From Chloroflexota bacterium (GTDB lineage Bacteria; Chloroflexota; Anaerolineae; Aggregatilineales; Phototrophicaceae), in the NCBI GenBank assembly GCA_023392115.1, contig JAEVZT010000644.1, positions 1 through 5,798 on the forward strand: a stretch of 5,798 nucleotides of DNA. The letters run 5' to 3'. Positions 5,795 to 5,798 of this stretch are shown here, one piece after another (the stretch's first letter is position 1; each line of letters begins with the position of its first letter). The notes under the pieces were generated by a model that saw nothing but the letters and a program-made list of their open reading frames with translations, was not told where the DNA came from and searched no databases. Made by a program: the position numbers and the translations under genes.

Positions 5795-5798
5795 GGCG

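Overview
The window is a stretch of bacterial chromosome, GC-rich with strong G/C at third codon positions. It carries six protein-coding genes with short gaps, and no RNA gene, insertion sequence, prophage or CRISPR array was seen. The gene set is housekeeping metabolism: shikimate pathway, glutamine synthesis, aspartokinase, an RNase Y accessory protein and a PIG-L-type deacetylase. A non-adenylylated type I glutamine synthetase, an E. coli LysC-like single-domain-set aspartokinase, a RicT/YaaT protein and a GC-rich dispersed-repeat-like element (CCCC-GAATTC-GGGG core) together suggest a Chloroflexota (Anaerolineae-like) genome. That assignment is inference from general resemblance, not a proven placement.

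Layout: positions 1-324 hold the 3' end of aroB (+). A 158-bp gap contains a roughly 126-bp GC-rich element with inverted ends, and it runs almost into the start codon of aroQ (483-929, +). After a 100-bp gap comes a type I glutamine synthetase (1030-2394, +). It converges on lysC (2510-3928, -). The 115 bp between them are an A/T-richer patch of short tandem and inverted repeats that can form a bidirectional terminator and that supplies the lysC stop codon. A 184-bp divergent intergenic region (3929-4112) has two back-to-back promoters, one for lysC and one for ricT (4113-5060, +). A PIG-L family deacetylase gene (5075-5794, +) follows ricT after 14 bp, presumably in the same transcript.

How the genes relate: aroB and aroQ encode consecutive steps toward chorismate. 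The glutamine synthetase supplies the amide donor used by many pathways, including chorismate-using enzymes. LysC opens the Lys/Thr/Met branch. RicT and the deacetylase form a separate two-gene unit with no obvious shared pathway.

No convincing new multi-gene system is visible. The points most worth a second look are: an AroQ whose catalytic general-acid histidine is replaced by proline, a glutamine synthetase with an altered active-site flap and a two-residue insertion between active-site arginines, the two intergenic repeat structures, a hairpin in the lysC leader, and an extra cysteine cluster at the RicT C-terminus.
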